Origin: JAHQVI01 sp050330195
GTDB lineage: Bacteria; Pseudomonadota; Alphaproteobacteria; Rhizobiales; Rhodomicrobiaceae
NCBI GenBank assembly: GCA_050330195.1
Contig: JBHJOB010000073.1
Coordinates: forward strand, 3,659-67,658
DNA: 64,000 nt
Direction: 5' to 3'
The translations under genes and the position numbers were made by a program. Numbering within the stretch: position 1 is the first letter of the stretch; every line of letters starts with the position of its first letter. Positions 8,162 through 17,015 of this stretch are shown here, piece after piece. The notes under the pieces were generated by a model that had not been told where the DNA came from, ran no database searches, and saw only the letters and a list, made by a program, of their open reading frames with translations.

Positions 8162-9694
8162 TTACTCACCGGGTGCTTGCGACGCATAACGCTGCGCGCG
8201 CCTGCGCCGCCAGATCATCTGGAACACCGGCAGCATGAACAGCAGCAGCGCGACGATCATGATCGGCGCTGATAACGGTCGCTGGAAGAAGACGAGCATC
8301 GAACCGTCGCTCATGATCAGACTCTGGCGCAGCGCCTCTTCGGTCGAAAAGCCGAGCACCAGGGCCACGACAAGGGGCGCCAGCGGATATTCCATCCGGC
8401 GGAGCACGAAACCGATCACGCCGAAGATGAGCGCCAGCCAGACGTCCAGCATCGCATTCTGAATGGCGTAGGCGCCGATAAGCGACATTACGACAATAAG
8501 CGGCGCCATGATCGCATAAGGGGTGCGCAGCATCAGGGCCAGCAGCGGTGTTGCAGTCAGGCAGATGACGAGCGCGGCGATGTTGGCCATATACAGGCTG
8601 GCGATAAACGACCAGACGAACTCGGGCTGCTCGGTGAACAGGCGCGGGCCTGGAACGAAGCCCCACATGAAGACGCCGGCCATCAGGATGGCTGCGGTCG
8701 GCGAGCCGGGAATGCCGAGCACCAGCATTGGAAGAATGGCGCCGGTTCCGGCGGCGTTGTTGGCCGCTTCCGGCGCAATGACGCCCTCAACGGCGCCCTT
8801 GCCGAACTTCTCGGGATGCTTCGAGGTTTTCTGAGCGACGCCATAGGCCATGAAGGAGGCCGGCGTGGCGCCTGCGCCCGGCAGGATGCCAGTGACGAAA
8901 CCGAGCACGGCGGAGCCCAGGGCAAGCCAGAAATTGCTGAAAACGGCCCTTGCGCCTGCAGTGATATCGTGCAGCCCCAGCTTGGCGGCTTTTGTCACCT
9001 CCTCGATCTGCACCTTGTAACGCTCCGCGGCATTGGCAAGGACTTCGCCGATCCCGAACAAACCGATGGTGATGGGCACGAAATGGAAGCCGCGCATCAA
9101 CTCGATGGTGCCGAACGTCAGCCGCGGCTGACCTGTCACGACATCGAGGCCGACGGTCGACAACAGGAAGCCTGCGGCGATCATGATAAGCGCCTTGCCG
9201 GGAGAGCCGCCCAGGCCAATGAAGGTGCCAAAGGCGATCATCAGTACCGCGAACATTTCCGGAGGGCCGAATTGCAGCGCCATCTGGGCAAATGGCACTG
9301 CGAAGAATGTGAACAGCACCGATGCGACTATGGCGCCGAAGAACGAAACCCAGAAGCCGGCCGACAAGGCGAGTCCCGCCTTGCCCTGCTTGGCCATGGG
9401 GCGGCCGTCGAACATGACTGCGACCGACCAGGGATTGCCGGGCACGCCGAACAGAATTGAGGTGATCAGGCCGCCATACATCGCGCCCCAATAGATGCCG
9501 GCCAGCATGACCAGCGCGGAGACCGGCTCGAAAAATACCGTCACCGGAAGCAGGATCGCGACCCCGGTCGTGCCGCCGACGCCCGGTAGCACGCCAACCA
9601 GCAGTCCCAGGATCACACCCATCATCATGAAGCCGATGCGGGCCGGAGTGAACAGAGTGTCGAACCCCGTAAATAACAGGTCTAAGGCTTCCAT
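8162..9694 (-). CDS. Tripartite tricarboxylate transporter, large permease (TctA family)
   Basis: The 510-residue multi-spanning inner-membrane protein is the large subunit of a tripartite tricarboxylate (TTT) transporter, which drives uptake of carboxylates delivered by a periplasmic binding protein. The duplicated glycine-rich signature of TctA proteins is visible in both halves: GVLPGVGGTTGVAILLP (about 35-51) and GILPGAGATPASFMAYG (about 270). The gene ends the tctC-tctB-tctA unit, 49 nt after tctB, and stops 159 nt before the gntR start on the same strand. Because its unit shares the operator motif with the oxc operon, oxalate is the likely substrate. The usual oxalate carrier OxlT is of a different family and is not present here. 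Confidence 0.92.
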   Translation of the reverse strand: MEALDLLFTGFDTLFTPARIGFMMMGVILGLLVGVLPGVGGTTGVAILLPVTVFFEPVSALVMLAGIYWGAMYGGLITSILFGVPGNPWSVAVMFDGRPMAKQGKAGLALSAGFWVSFFGAIVASVLFTFFAVPFAQMALQFGPPEMFAVLMIAFGTFIGLGGSPGKALIMIAAGFLLSTVGLDVVTGQPRLTFGTIELMRGFHFVPITIGLFGIGEVLANAAERYKVQIEEVTKAAKLGLHDITAGARAVFSNFWLALGSAVLGFVTGILPGAGATPASFMAYGVAQKTSKHPEKFGKGAVEGVIAPEAANNAAGTGAILPMLVLGIPGSPTAAILMAGVFMWGFVPGPRLFTEQPEFVWSFIASLYMANIAALVICLTATPLLALMLRTPYAIMAPLIVVMSLIGAYAIQNAMLDVWLALIFGVIGFVLRRMEYPLAPLVVALVLGFSTEEALRQSLIMSDGSMLVFFQRPLSAPIMIVALLLFMLPVFQMIWRRRRAQRYASQAPGE

Positions 9695-9743
9695 GATGTA
9701 ACTCGTCTCTAGCGTGCTGTTGCTGGAATGGGATGGCTTCCTG

Positions 9744-10244
9744 TCAGAAAGGCAGGATGTTGGACCGATAGAAGACGCTCATGGGCATCGAGATATTGAA
9801 ACCCTCGCGCAGCATCATCCACAGGACCGCAGGCAGAATGACCCCTCCCGCCAACGCAGAGTACCAGCGGAACTTGCCGTACCAGGCCATGAAGAAGGCG
9901 AGATACAGACCTGCGCTCAGATACAGGCCGAGAAAGGGGATGAGTATGACCAGACCCAGGATGGGAAGTCCCACCTTGAGCAGGTCCTCTACCTCCTGGG
10001 ACGCCTCGAAAAACGGGCGCATGTCAGGATTGCGATAGGCGTTGACGTAAGCAACACTCAGTGTGCCGAGGATCATCGCAATCGAGAGAACGAAAAGGAA
10101 AAAGCCAGCCTGTGGGCCAGTTTCCCCCCAAGTCGGTCCAAGCTCTATTGACTCCGTAACGATTACGACGCCCAATATGAGGAAAGCGACAACTAATCCG
10201 ATCTCCACCGCTCTATGGGTCATTCTCATCCACATGGGCGCCAT
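9744..10244 (-). CDS. Tripartite tricarboxylate transporter, small permease (TctB family)
   Basis: The 166-residue protein has four predicted membrane helices: about 12-30, a second near 45-65, and a closely spaced pair near 90-140. This is the hallmark of TctB subunits, which pair with TctA. It lies between tctC and tctA in the order usual for TTT systems. GAGG about seven bases before the ATG supports the start. Sequence conservation in this family is low, so the call rests on length, topology and position. Confidence 0.88.
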   Translation of the reverse strand: MAPMWMRMTHRAVEIGLVVAFLILGVVIVTESIELGPTWGETGPQAGFFLFVLSIAMILGTLSVAYVNAYRNPDMRPFFEASQEVEDLLKVGLPILGLVILIPFLGLYLSAGLYLAFFMAWYGKFRWYSALAGGVILPAVLWMMLREGFNISMPMSVFYRSNILPF

Positions 10245-10424
10245 TTCCTTGCCTCATCAACAACTGGGTGCGGTTTTCGGCGGGTGGCGCGAATCTGACT
10301 GCTCGCGCCACCGGCTTATTTGCTAGCGATCAATTGATCCTGACATTCTGGCGATTGGCTCGCGCATCATGCGCCCAGGCGGAGCCAGCATGTCAGGGGC
10401 GATCGGCTGGTTATCCGGAATCGG

Positions 10425-11474
10425 TTATCTTTCTTCGAGGTCCGGACGCAGCTCCCACTTGAACTCGTCCCTCATCATGCGGACGTGGTTCTTCTCGAAG
10501 TCGACGAGGAAGTCGCGGTAGCCGTCCGGCCCCTTATAAGTCGCGACCATGCCGTTCTGCTTCATGAAGTCCTGCCATTCCTTGGCTTCGAAGACCTTCT
10601 TGAACAGTTGGTCGTACCAGGCCTTGGCTTCCTCGGGCATGTCCGGTGGGCCAATCAGGCCGCGCACCTGGTGCAGGCCAGTCTCCAGGTCGAGAAGCTT
10701 GGCCATCTCGTTGTCATTTTCCGTGCCGATGTTGAGTTCCCAATGCGTGGGCGTGTCCGGCACCGTCGGGTGACGCTCCTTGGAAAACATCACGATCGGG
10801 ATCAGCTTGTCCGGATAGTGAGGCAGCGCCTCTGCAGGCTGATTGACGTTGAAATCCGAATGGCCGCCGGCGACGTTCGAGGCGACCGCGCCGCCGCCCG
10901 ACTGAGGCACGTACCGGAACGGTTGGCACCCGGCCGCTTTCTGAAGGAGGCCGATCTGGATTTCGTCTTCCTGCCTGGCGCCGGTGCCGGTGCCGGTGAG
11001 GCGGCCCGCTTTACAGGCTTCGTGGAATTCCTCCCAACTCTTGAACTTGGCAGGATTCACCCACAGCAGGAAGGGATCCATCGTCATCATGGCTACGGGC
11101 GTGAGATCCCTGGACGTGAACATGACCGGGATCTTCTGCTGCAGCGGAGTCGTGACGATGCTGTTCAGCGTCGGCGTAATGTAATGCGGGTCACCCTTCT
11201 GGCTGTACAGGTATGTCAGAGCTACCGCACCGGCGCCGCCAGGCATGTTCACCGGCGTGATAGGCACAGGTGACAGATTGTACTTTTCGATGATGCCGGT
11301 CCACAGGCGGGTATAGATGTCAGAGCCGCCGCCCGCCGATGTCTGGATGACGATTTCGATGGGACGTTCGGGCTCCCATTGCGCGGCCGCCTGATCCGGC
11401 ATCGCCCACGATGCGGCAATGCCAAGGCCGAGCGCCATGGCTGGGGCAGACAGGTATTGTCGAATGCTTCTCAT
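10425..11474 (-). CDS. Tripartite tricarboxylate transporter, periplasmic binding protein (TctC/Bug family)
   Basis: The 349-residue extracytoplasmic solute receptor captures a carboxylate in the periplasm and hands it to TctA-TctB. The N-terminus (MRSIRQYLSAPAMALGLG and onward) is a signal peptide ending near AAAQWEPERPIEIV, where Bug-family mature proteins begin. The family ligand loop QTSAGGGSDIYTR follows. A longer frame starts 120 nt upstream, but GGGAGGA lies just before the ATG at 11474 and the signal peptide starts there, so this start is chosen. It heads the transporter operon. A candidate promoter at 11773-11802 leaves a leader of about 290 nt. Oxalate as ligand is inferred from the shared regulatory motif. 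Confidence 0.9.
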   Translation of the reverse strand: MRSIRQYLSAPAMALGLGIAASWAMPDQAAAQWEPERPIEIVIQTSAGGGSDIYTRLWTGIIEKYNLSPVPITPVNMPGGAGAVALTYLYSQKGDPHYITPTLNSIVTTPLQQKIPVMFTSRDLTPVAMMTMDPFLLWVNPAKFKSWEEFHEACKAGRLTGTGTGARQEDEIQIGLLQKAAGCQPFRYVPQSGGGAVASNVAGGHSDFNVNQPAEALPHYPDKLIPIVMFSKERHPTVPDTPTHWELNIGTENDNEMAKLLDLETGLHQVRGLIGPPDMPEEAKAWYDQLFKKVFEAKEWQDFMKQNGMVATYKGPDGYRDFLVDFEKNHVRMMRDEFKWELRPDLEER

Positions 11475-11766
11475 CAGGTTTCCTCCCATGATGTTGAGCG
11501 CGTGATGCGCCTTGCGAAGCGATCGGAGTGCCATTTCTTGGGTATGAATGACTAGCTGCCGATCACGCTTGAGCTGGGCCGATTGGCCCGGCACGTCTTG
11601 TGCGTCGCGTCGGTTCCTCCCTGGCTGTCGTAAGAGCGGGATGCGCTTACGGAAACGGTTGGTTTCGGCGTCATTTCTTGAGGCGAATGATCTGCCGTCC
11701 AGTAATTCGTTACAATCAGTCCACAGAACTTTGGCATGAGGCGTTATGAGCGCCTCTTCTGGTATA
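11475..11766 (-). other. Long 5' leader of tctC, no gene
   Basis: If the promoter at 11773-11802 is used, about 290 nt of untranslated leader precede tctC. It contains a 6-bp hairpin right at the 5' end (GAGGCG/CGCCTC, 11738-11756) and a 5-bp GGGCC/GGCCC hairpin at 11576-11589. I see no recognised riboswitch and no supported open frame. Confidence 0.4.
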
Positions 11767-11783
11767 TGGTTTATTGTATGCCA
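11767..11783. promoter_or_regulatory. Putative GntR operator, site 3, over the tctC promoter
   Basis: Minus strand TGGCATACAATAAACCA, matching site 1 and site 2 in the pattern TGGYATA-N3-TANAC. It covers the proposed -10 hexamer TACAAT in the same register as at gntR. Confidence 0.6.
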
Positions 11784-11802
11784 AAACGATCGAACTTTGC
11801 AA
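11773..11802 (-). promoter_or_regulatory. Putative promoter of tctC-tctB-tctA
   Basis: Minus strand: -35 TTGCAA (11802-11797), 18-nt spacer, -10 TACAAT (11778-11773, five of six to consensus). Confidence 0.55.
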
Positions 11803-11957
11803 TGCCTTGATTTAAGATCGTGATCTAAATCATTGGCCGACTATTTGCTGCACTGCAGAATTTGCTGTTCTGCAGCATAAAAAAATCAAGTAATTCCACC
11901 GTATTTTGATACATTGAAGGTGCTATACTATTGCTCCAGGGTAGGCCCGATGCCGCC

Positions 11958-12000
11958 TCGACAGGCCATATTTTTTGGCGTACAGTATTTGGTATACCAA
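11958..12000 (+). promoter_or_regulatory. Putative promoter and operator (site 4) of the acyl-CoA ligase operon
   Basis: -35 TCGACA (11958-11963), 17-nt spacer, -10 TACAGT (11981-11986). The perfect 12-bp palindrome TTGGTATACCAA (11989-12000) lies where transcription would start. It shares the TGGTATACCA core of the other sites but not their 3' half. Confidence 0.5.
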
Positions 12001-12076
12001 GATGCCAAGATTAAAAATTGGCGGCGCCGGAGAAAAAATGGCGCGGTACGCAAAAAAGCGTACAGGGAGGAATATT

Positions 12077-13261
12077 ATGCATGTGCACGAATTCCTGGCC
12101 AAGGAATTGCTCGCACGGCGCGGCATTTCCATCGCCAATGGGCGCGTCGCCGAAACCAGCGCTGATGCCGAAAAAGCGGCGCGCGGCATGTCGGCCGATC
12201 GCTATGTCGTCAAAGCCCAGGTGCGCGCGGGCGACCGGCTTGCGGGAGGCGGCATCCGTTTCGCCGACACCCCTGCCCAAGTGCGGGACGCCGCAGCCGC
12301 CATGCTCGGCAGCACGCTGACGACCCGCCAGACAGGACCGAAGGGTGAAATCGTCCGTCAGGTCTATGTCGAGGAAGCCATCGCCACGACGCAGACCTGT
12401 TACGTGGCCATCGCGGTGGATCGCGCGGCCGGCGAGCTTGTCGCCCTTGGCAGCGCCTCGATGGTTGACGATGGCGAGCCCAACGCGGTCCAGGAGCGCG
12501 GTGAACTGCAGCGCTGCCGCATACGCATCGTCGGAGATCGCGCTGTGGCGAATTTCGCGGGCCTCGCGCAACAGATCGCACCGCCGGGCGTCGACGCCGC
12601 GGCGTTGACCGCGTTTGTGCAGCGCCTTGCCGATTCCGCGATCGAACTCGATGCGACGCTGATCGAGATCAATCCGCTTGCTTTCACCTCAGGCGGCGAC
12701 ATGATCGCCCTCGACGCCAAGATGACGATTGACGACAATGCGCTCACCCGCCATCGCGACCTTGCCGCCTTGCGCCAGGCCGAGGCCGGCGTGGAAAGCG
12801 ATCCGACCGAGTTGATGGCCGACAACCGGCGTATCAACTATGTGGCGCTAGATGGCAATATCGGTGTCGTCGTCAATGGCGCCGGCCTTGCGCTCGCCAC
12901 GCTGGACAGCCTCACCGACGCAGGTGGGCGTCCCGCCAATTTCATGGACATCCGCACCACCGCGACCAGCCTCGATATTGCCTTCGCTTTCGAACTCGTG
13001 CTCGCCAATGCCGCGGTCAGGGCCGTCCTGCTCAACGTTCACGGCGGCGGGATGCAGCGTTGCGACACGATCGTCGAGGGCATTGGCGTGGCGATGCGCC
13101 GGAGTGGCCGCACCTTGCCGCTCGTCGTCCGGCTCGCCGGCAACAACGCCGATTTTGCCCGGGATCGCCTCAAAAGCTACGGCATTGATTTTGTTGAAGG
13201 CGCCAGCATCGCCGACGCCGCAGGGCGCGTCAGCGCGATGGTTTCGAAAGAGGTGGCGTGA
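12077..13261 (+). CDS. Succinyl-CoA synthetase-like ligase, beta subunit (oxalate island)
   Basis: The 394-residue protein has an ATP-grasp fold at the N-terminus (begins MHVHEFLAKELLARRGI; Lys and Arg of KAQVRAG bind nucleotide) and a C-terminal CoA-ligase domain (about 245-390; GNIGVVVNGAGLALATLD, NVHGGGMQRCDTI). This is the layout of SucC and of malate-CoA ligase MtkA. With the next gene it should form an alpha-beta acid-CoA ligase using ATP or GTP. The longer frame from 11975 is rejected because AGGGAGGA lies at 12064-12071, six bases before the ATG. No TCA-cycle genes adjoin it, and the operator before it links it to oxalate. Formate, oxalate or a related short acid are candidate substrates. 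Confidence 0.88.
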   Translation: MHVHEFLAKELLARRGISIANGRVAETSADAEKAARGMSADRYVVKAQVRAGDRLAGGGIRFADTPAQVRDAAAAMLGSTLTTRQTGPKGEIVRQVYVEEAIATTQTCYVAIAVDRAAGELVALGSASMVDDGEPNAVQERGELQRCRIRIVGDRAVANFAGLAQQIAPPGVDAAALTAFVQRLADSAIELDATLIEINPLAFTSGGDMIALDAKMTIDDNALTRHRDLAALRQAEAGVESDPTELMADNRRINYVALDGNIGVVVNGAGLALATLDSLTDAGGRPANFMDIRTTATSLDIAFAFELVLANAAVRAVLLNVHGGGMQRCDTIVEGIGVAMRRSGRTLPLVVRLAGNNADFARDRLKSYGIDFVEGASIADAAGRVSAMVSKEVA

Positions 13262-14151
13262 TGGCAATTCTGGTCGGAAAAGACACGCGCGTCATCTGCC
13301 AGGGCATGACCGGATATGCGGGCAGCTATCACACGCAGCGCATGATTGCTTACGGGACTCGGATCGTGGCAGGCGTAACGCCGGGCAAGGGCGGCCGCAA
13401 GGCGCTCGATCTGCCGGTATTCGATACGGTGCGCGATGCCAGGGCGGCAACGGATGCCAATGCCAGCATCATTTTCGTGCCGCCAGACAATGCCGCCAAG
13501 GCCATGATCGAGGCGATCGAGGCCGAACTCGCGCTCGTCGTCTGCGTGACGGAGCGCGTGCCGGTGCTGGATACGATCCGTGTACTGCAGGCTCTCGAAG
13601 GCTCGAAAACACGCCTTGTCGGCCCGAACTCGCAAGGCGTCCTTGCTCCGGGCATCGCGCAGCTCGGCGTCATGACGTCGGTGAACGCCCGGCGCGGCAA
13701 TATCGGCATCGCCTCCCGTTCGGCCTCCCTGACCAGCGAGGTGGCCGCGCAGATCACTGCCGCAGGTCTCGGCCAGTCAACGACGGTCGGGGTTGGTGGC
13801 GATCCCATTCACGGCATGGATCTGAAGAGCTGTCTGGAGCTGTTCCTGGATGATCCGGAAACGCATGGCGTCGTTCTGATCGGCGAAATCGGCGGCGTCG
13901 AAGAGGAGGAGGTGGCCGAAATGGTCGCCCGGCTCAAGCCGCAAAAGCCGATCCTCGCGCTCATTGTGGGCCGTCATGCGCCGCGCGAAAAGCGCATGGG
14001 CCATGCCGGGGCCTTCATGGCGGAAAGCGGAGGGAGCGTCGAAGGCAAGATCGAAGCGCTTCGGTCGGCGGGCATCCTCATTGCGGAGAATGCAAGCGTG
14101 GTGGGCGAGAGCATCCGACACGCGCTGGCGAAATCATCGGTATCCGCTTAA
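13261..14151 (+). CDS. Succinyl-CoA synthetase-like ligase, alpha subunit (oxalate island)
   Basis: The 296-residue SucD/MtkB-like subunit has a CoA-binding Rossmann domain at the N-terminus (VICQGMTGYAGSYHTQ, about 12-27; canonical SucD has QGFTGxxGxFH). The active-site phosphohistidine is His248 in KRMGHAGAF. The ATG overlaps the beta-subunit stop by one base (TGATG), with AGAGG upstream, so the two are translationally coupled. The otherwise conserved start of SucD motifs is present, yet the protein has diverged in specificity loops (for example ASRSASLTSE where SucD has SRSGTLTYE). This fits a paralogue with a different acid substrate; it is not evidence for any particular one. Confidence 0.88.
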   Translation: MAILVGKDTRVICQGMTGYAGSYHTQRMIAYGTRIVAGVTPGKGGRKALDLPVFDTVRDARAATDANASIIFVPPDNAAKAMIEAIEAELALVVCVTERVPVLDTIRVLQALEGSKTRLVGPNSQGVLAPGIAQLGVMTSVNARRGNIGIASRSASLTSEVAAQITAAGLGQSTTVGVGGDPIHGMDLKSCLELFLDDPETHGVVLIGEIGGVEEEEVAEMVARLKPQKPILALIVGRHAPREKRMGHAGAFMAESGGSVEGKIEALRSAGILIAENASVVGESIRHALAKSSVSA

Positions 14152-14238
14152 AGGATAAAGGGGAGAGAATGACGCTGGTCTCATCGCTCAGGCTCAACAG
14201 GCAATAATGAAGCCGGAATCCTTCCGCGGAGCGATGTG

Positions 14239-15129
14239 ATGCTCGAAAAACTCGAAATGTTCATCATTCTTGCCAAGGAAAAGCATTTCGGCCGCGCTGC
14301 CGAGCATTATGGCGTTACACAGCCGACACTCTCCGGCGCGATCAAGCAGCTTGAAGGACAACTCGGCGTCATGCTGGTGCGGCGCGGCTCACGCTTCATC
14401 GGACTGACGCCGGAGGGGCAGAATGTTCTCGAATGGGCCAGGCGCATCGTCAGCGACTCGCGAACGATGCGCGAAGAAATCCGCGCGTCAAAATATGGCC
14501 TGTCGGGCCATGTGCGGATCGCCTGCATCCCGACGGCCTTGACGATGATGCCCGAACTGACGACGCCATTCCGCGAGCAACATCCGAATGTGACTTTTTC
14601 GGTGCTCTCGCGGTCGTCGATCGAGATCCTGTCGTTGCTGGAAAATCTCGAGATCGACGCCGGCATCACCTATCTGGAAAACGAACCGCTGGGCCGGGCG
14701 ACGACCGTGCCGCTCTATCGGGAGAGATATTATCTGGTCTCCTCCGCGACCAAGATGTCAATTCCCGCTTCTTCGATCACATGGAAGGAAGCCAGCAAGT
14801 TGCCGCTTTGCCTGCTGACGCCGGAAATGCAGAACCGCCGGATCGTCAACCAGCACCTGTCCAACGCCAATGCGACCGCGCATCCGACGCTGGAATCGGA
14901 TTCGATGATCGCTCTATTCTCCCATGTCCGCACCGGAAGCTGGGCCAGCATCATGCCCCTGAAGCTGATCGAAACCTTCGGCCCCTGGGAAGATATTCGT
15001 ATGACGCCGGTCGTAGAGCCCGAAGCCTCCCATCTGGTCGGCCTTGTCGCCGCCTATAGAGAGCCGCATACGCCGATCATCGCCACGCTGCTGCGACAGG
15101 CAAAGAGCGTGTCAGAGCTGGATGGTTGA
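14239..15129 (+). CDS. LysR-family transcriptional regulator
   Basis: The 296-residue protein has an N-terminal winged HTH (about 1-62; FGRAAEHYGVTQPTLSGAIK) and a periplasmic-binding-like effector domain (about 90-290; HVRIACIPTALTMMPEL at its start). GGAG lies seven bases before the ATG at 14239; a GTG one codon earlier is the alternative. It lies between the ligase pair and the formate dehydrogenase genes, all on the plus strand. LysR regulators commonly stand immediately upstream of fds operons in proteobacteria, so control of the formate dehydrogenase is the likely role. Whether it is co-transcribed with the ligase genes (87-nt gap) is open. Confidence 0.9.
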   Translation: MLEKLEMFIILAKEKHFGRAAEHYGVTQPTLSGAIKQLEGQLGVMLVRRGSRFIGLTPEGQNVLEWARRIVSDSRTMREEIRASKYGLSGHVRIACIPTALTMMPELTTPFREQHPNVTFSVLSRSSIEILSLLENLEIDAGITYLENEPLGRATTVPLYRERYYLVSSATKMSIPASSITWKEASKLPLCLLTPEMQNRRIVNQHLSNANATAHPTLESDSMIALFSHVRTGSWASIMPLKLIETFGPWEDIRMTPVVEPEASHLVGLVAAYREPHTPIIATLLRQAKSVSELDG

Positions 15130-15176
15130 GGTTTTGATAGGTTTTGCCGATCGATTAACGGGAAAACTTTATAGAT

Positions 15177-15190
15177 TCTCAATGGTGAGA
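15177..15190. promoter_or_regulatory. Candidate LysR-type binding palindrome upstream of fds
   Basis: TCTCA-ATGG-TGAGA, a perfect 5-bp dyad about 140 nt upstream of the formate dehydrogenase operon. The remaining spacer (15130-15332) also has a 6-bp hairpin GACGGC/GCCGTC at 15262-15278. The link to the LysR protein is inference. Confidence 0.35.
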
Positions 15191-15332
15191 TGAGCCACAC
15201 TGCCCAGAACAAAGGTCCCGGACGAATGAGAGAACCGCATCACGATCACACCATGCGAAGGGACGGCTGGACGCCGTCACTGAATGACACAACAAATTTT
15301 CATATTCCGGGATGGATAAAGGGACATCGGCG

Positions 15333-17015
15333 ATGAGCCAAGCCAATCAAGCTGAAGCGAATGTGAAGCGGCCGCGCAAGAGCGGCTTTGCCAAGGGGCG
15401 GCAACTTGCCGGACCCGATCTTGCCGCCGTGCACGCCCTGCTGGGCGATCGCCCGCTCCAGCGCGATCTGCTCATCGAATATCTGCATCTCATTCAGGAC
15501 AGCGAAGGCTGCATTCCGGCGGGTATGCTTCAAGCGCTCGCCGAGGAAATGCGCATCCCCATGGCGGAAGTCTATGAGGTGGCGACCTTCTACCATCATT
15601 TCGACGTGGTGGCCGATGGTCAGCCCCGGCCCGCGCCGGTCACGATCCGGGTCTGCGAGTCGGTGAGCTGCATGATGGCCGGTGCGGAAACGTTGATCGC
15701 CGAGCTTGAAGCTGCCGGTATGGACGGCGTCCGCGTCGAGCGCGCGCCATGCATGGGGGCCTGCGATCAGGCGCCCGCCTGTTCCGTTGGCCATCGCCAA
15801 ATTGGGCGGGCGAGCGCGGACGCTGTGCGCGAGGCTGCGGCCGGAACGCTCGCGCCGGAGATCCCGGCCTATCAGGATCTCGACAGCTATCTGGCGGCAG
15901 GCGGCTACAAGACCCTTAAATCCTGCCTTTCCGGTGAGCGCGATCTCGACAGCGTCATCGCCACGCTTTCCGATGGCGGTCTGCGCGGCCTGGGCGGTGC
16001 AGGCTTTCCCACGGGCCGTAAATGGACGATCGTTCGCGGCTTTCCGGGGCCACGGCTGATGGCGGTCAACGCCGATGAGGGCGAGCCCGGTACGTTCAAG
16101 GACCGTTATTTTCTGGAACGCGACCCGCATCAGTTCCTCGAAGGCATGCTGATCGGGGCGTGGGCCGTCGAGGCGAGCGACGTCTATATCTATCTGCGCG
16201 ACGAATATCCGGCCGCCCATGCGATCCTGACAGCCGAGCTGAAAAAGCTGGCCAAGGCCGGTATCGCACCGCATGCGCGCGTACATCTGCGACGGGGCGC
16301 GGGCGCTTATATCTGTGGCGAAGAGTCGGCGATGATCGAGTCGATCGAGGGCAAGCGCGGCCTGCCGCGCCATCGTCCGCCCTATGTCGCCGAGGTCGGC
16401 ATTTTCGGGCGTCCGACGCTTGTGAACAATGTCGAGACGCTCTACTGGGTGCCGAAGATCATCGAAAACGGCGCCGACTGGTTCGCCAGTCAGGGCAAGG
16501 GTGAGGGGCAGGGCATCAGGAGCTATTCGGTTTCCGGACGCGTCAGGAACCCCGGCGTGATCATGGCGCCAGCCGGCTCAAGCGTGCGCGATCTGATCGA
16601 GTTGGCCGGTGGCATGGCGGACGGCCACAGCTTCAAGGGGTATCTGCCCGGCGGCGCGTCGGGCGGCATTCTGCCGGCCTCGCTCGGCGATGAGCCGCTG
16701 GATTTCGGCACGCTGCAAAAGCACGGAGCCTTCATCGGTTCTCATGCAGTGGTCGTGCTGTCGGACAAGGATGACATGACGGCGATAGCGCTCAATCTGA
16801 TGAAATTTTTCGCCTATGAAAGTTGCGGTCAGTGTACGCCCTGCCGCAACGGCACCGAAAAGGCCGTCGCGCTGATGCAGCGGCCGAGCTGGGACCGTCC
16901 GGCGCTGGAAGATCTGGCGCAGGTCATGATGGACGCATCGATCTGCGGCCTTGGACAGGCTGCGCCGAACCCGCTCCTGTCGGTGTTCAAATTTTTCCCG
17001 GAGGATCTGCGATGA
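15333..17015 (+). CDS. NAD-dependent formate dehydrogenase, fused FdsG-FdsB subunit
   Basis: The 560-residue protein passes electrons from formate to NAD+. The N-terminal third is a 24-kDa/NuoE-type domain with a [2Fe-2S] site (Cys108, 113, 140, 144; CESVSC and CMGAC). The rest is a 51-kDa/NuoF-type domain with the FMN/NADH region (GGAGFPTGRKW, NADEGEPGTFKDR, YICGEESAMIESIEG) and a C-terminal [4Fe-4S] site (CGQCTPC at 498-504, Cys538). In Rhodobacter and Cupriavidus these are two genes, fdsG and fdsB; here they are one. An in-frame ATG at 15312 is possible, but AAGGGA eight bases before 15333 favours the latter. It overlaps fdsA by four bases (ATGA). Confidence 0.92.
   Translation: MSQANQAEANVKRPRKSGFAKGRQLAGPDLAAVHALLGDRPLQRDLLIEYLHLIQDSEGCIPAGMLQALAEEMRIPMAEVYEVATFYHHFDVVADGQPRPAPVTIRVCESVSCMMAGAETLIAELEAAGMDGVRVERAPCMGACDQAPACSVGHRQIGRASADAVREAAAGTLAPEIPAYQDLDSYLAAGGYKTLKSCLSGERDLDSVIATLSDGGLRGLGGAGFPTGRKWTIVRGFPGPRLMAVNADEGEPGTFKDRYFLERDPHQFLEGMLIGAWAVEASDVYIYLRDEYPAAHAILTAELKKLAKAGIAPHARVHLRRGAGAYICGEESAMIESIEGKRGLPRHRPPYVAEVGIFGRPTLVNNVETLYWVPKIIENGADWFASQGKGEGQGIRSYSVSGRVRNPGVIMAPAGSSVRDLIELAGGMADGHSFKGYLPGGASGGILPASLGDEPLDFGTLQKHGAFIGSHAVVVLSDKDDMTAIALNLMKFFAYESCGQCTPCRNGTEKAVALMQRPSWDRPALEDLAQVMMDASICGLGQAAPNPLLSVFKFFPEDLR

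Noticed and set aside
12077..14151. TCA-cycle succinyl-CoA synthetase sucCD
   Set aside because: No mdh, sucA or sucB nearby, altered specificity loops, and location inside the oxalate island under its operator motif.
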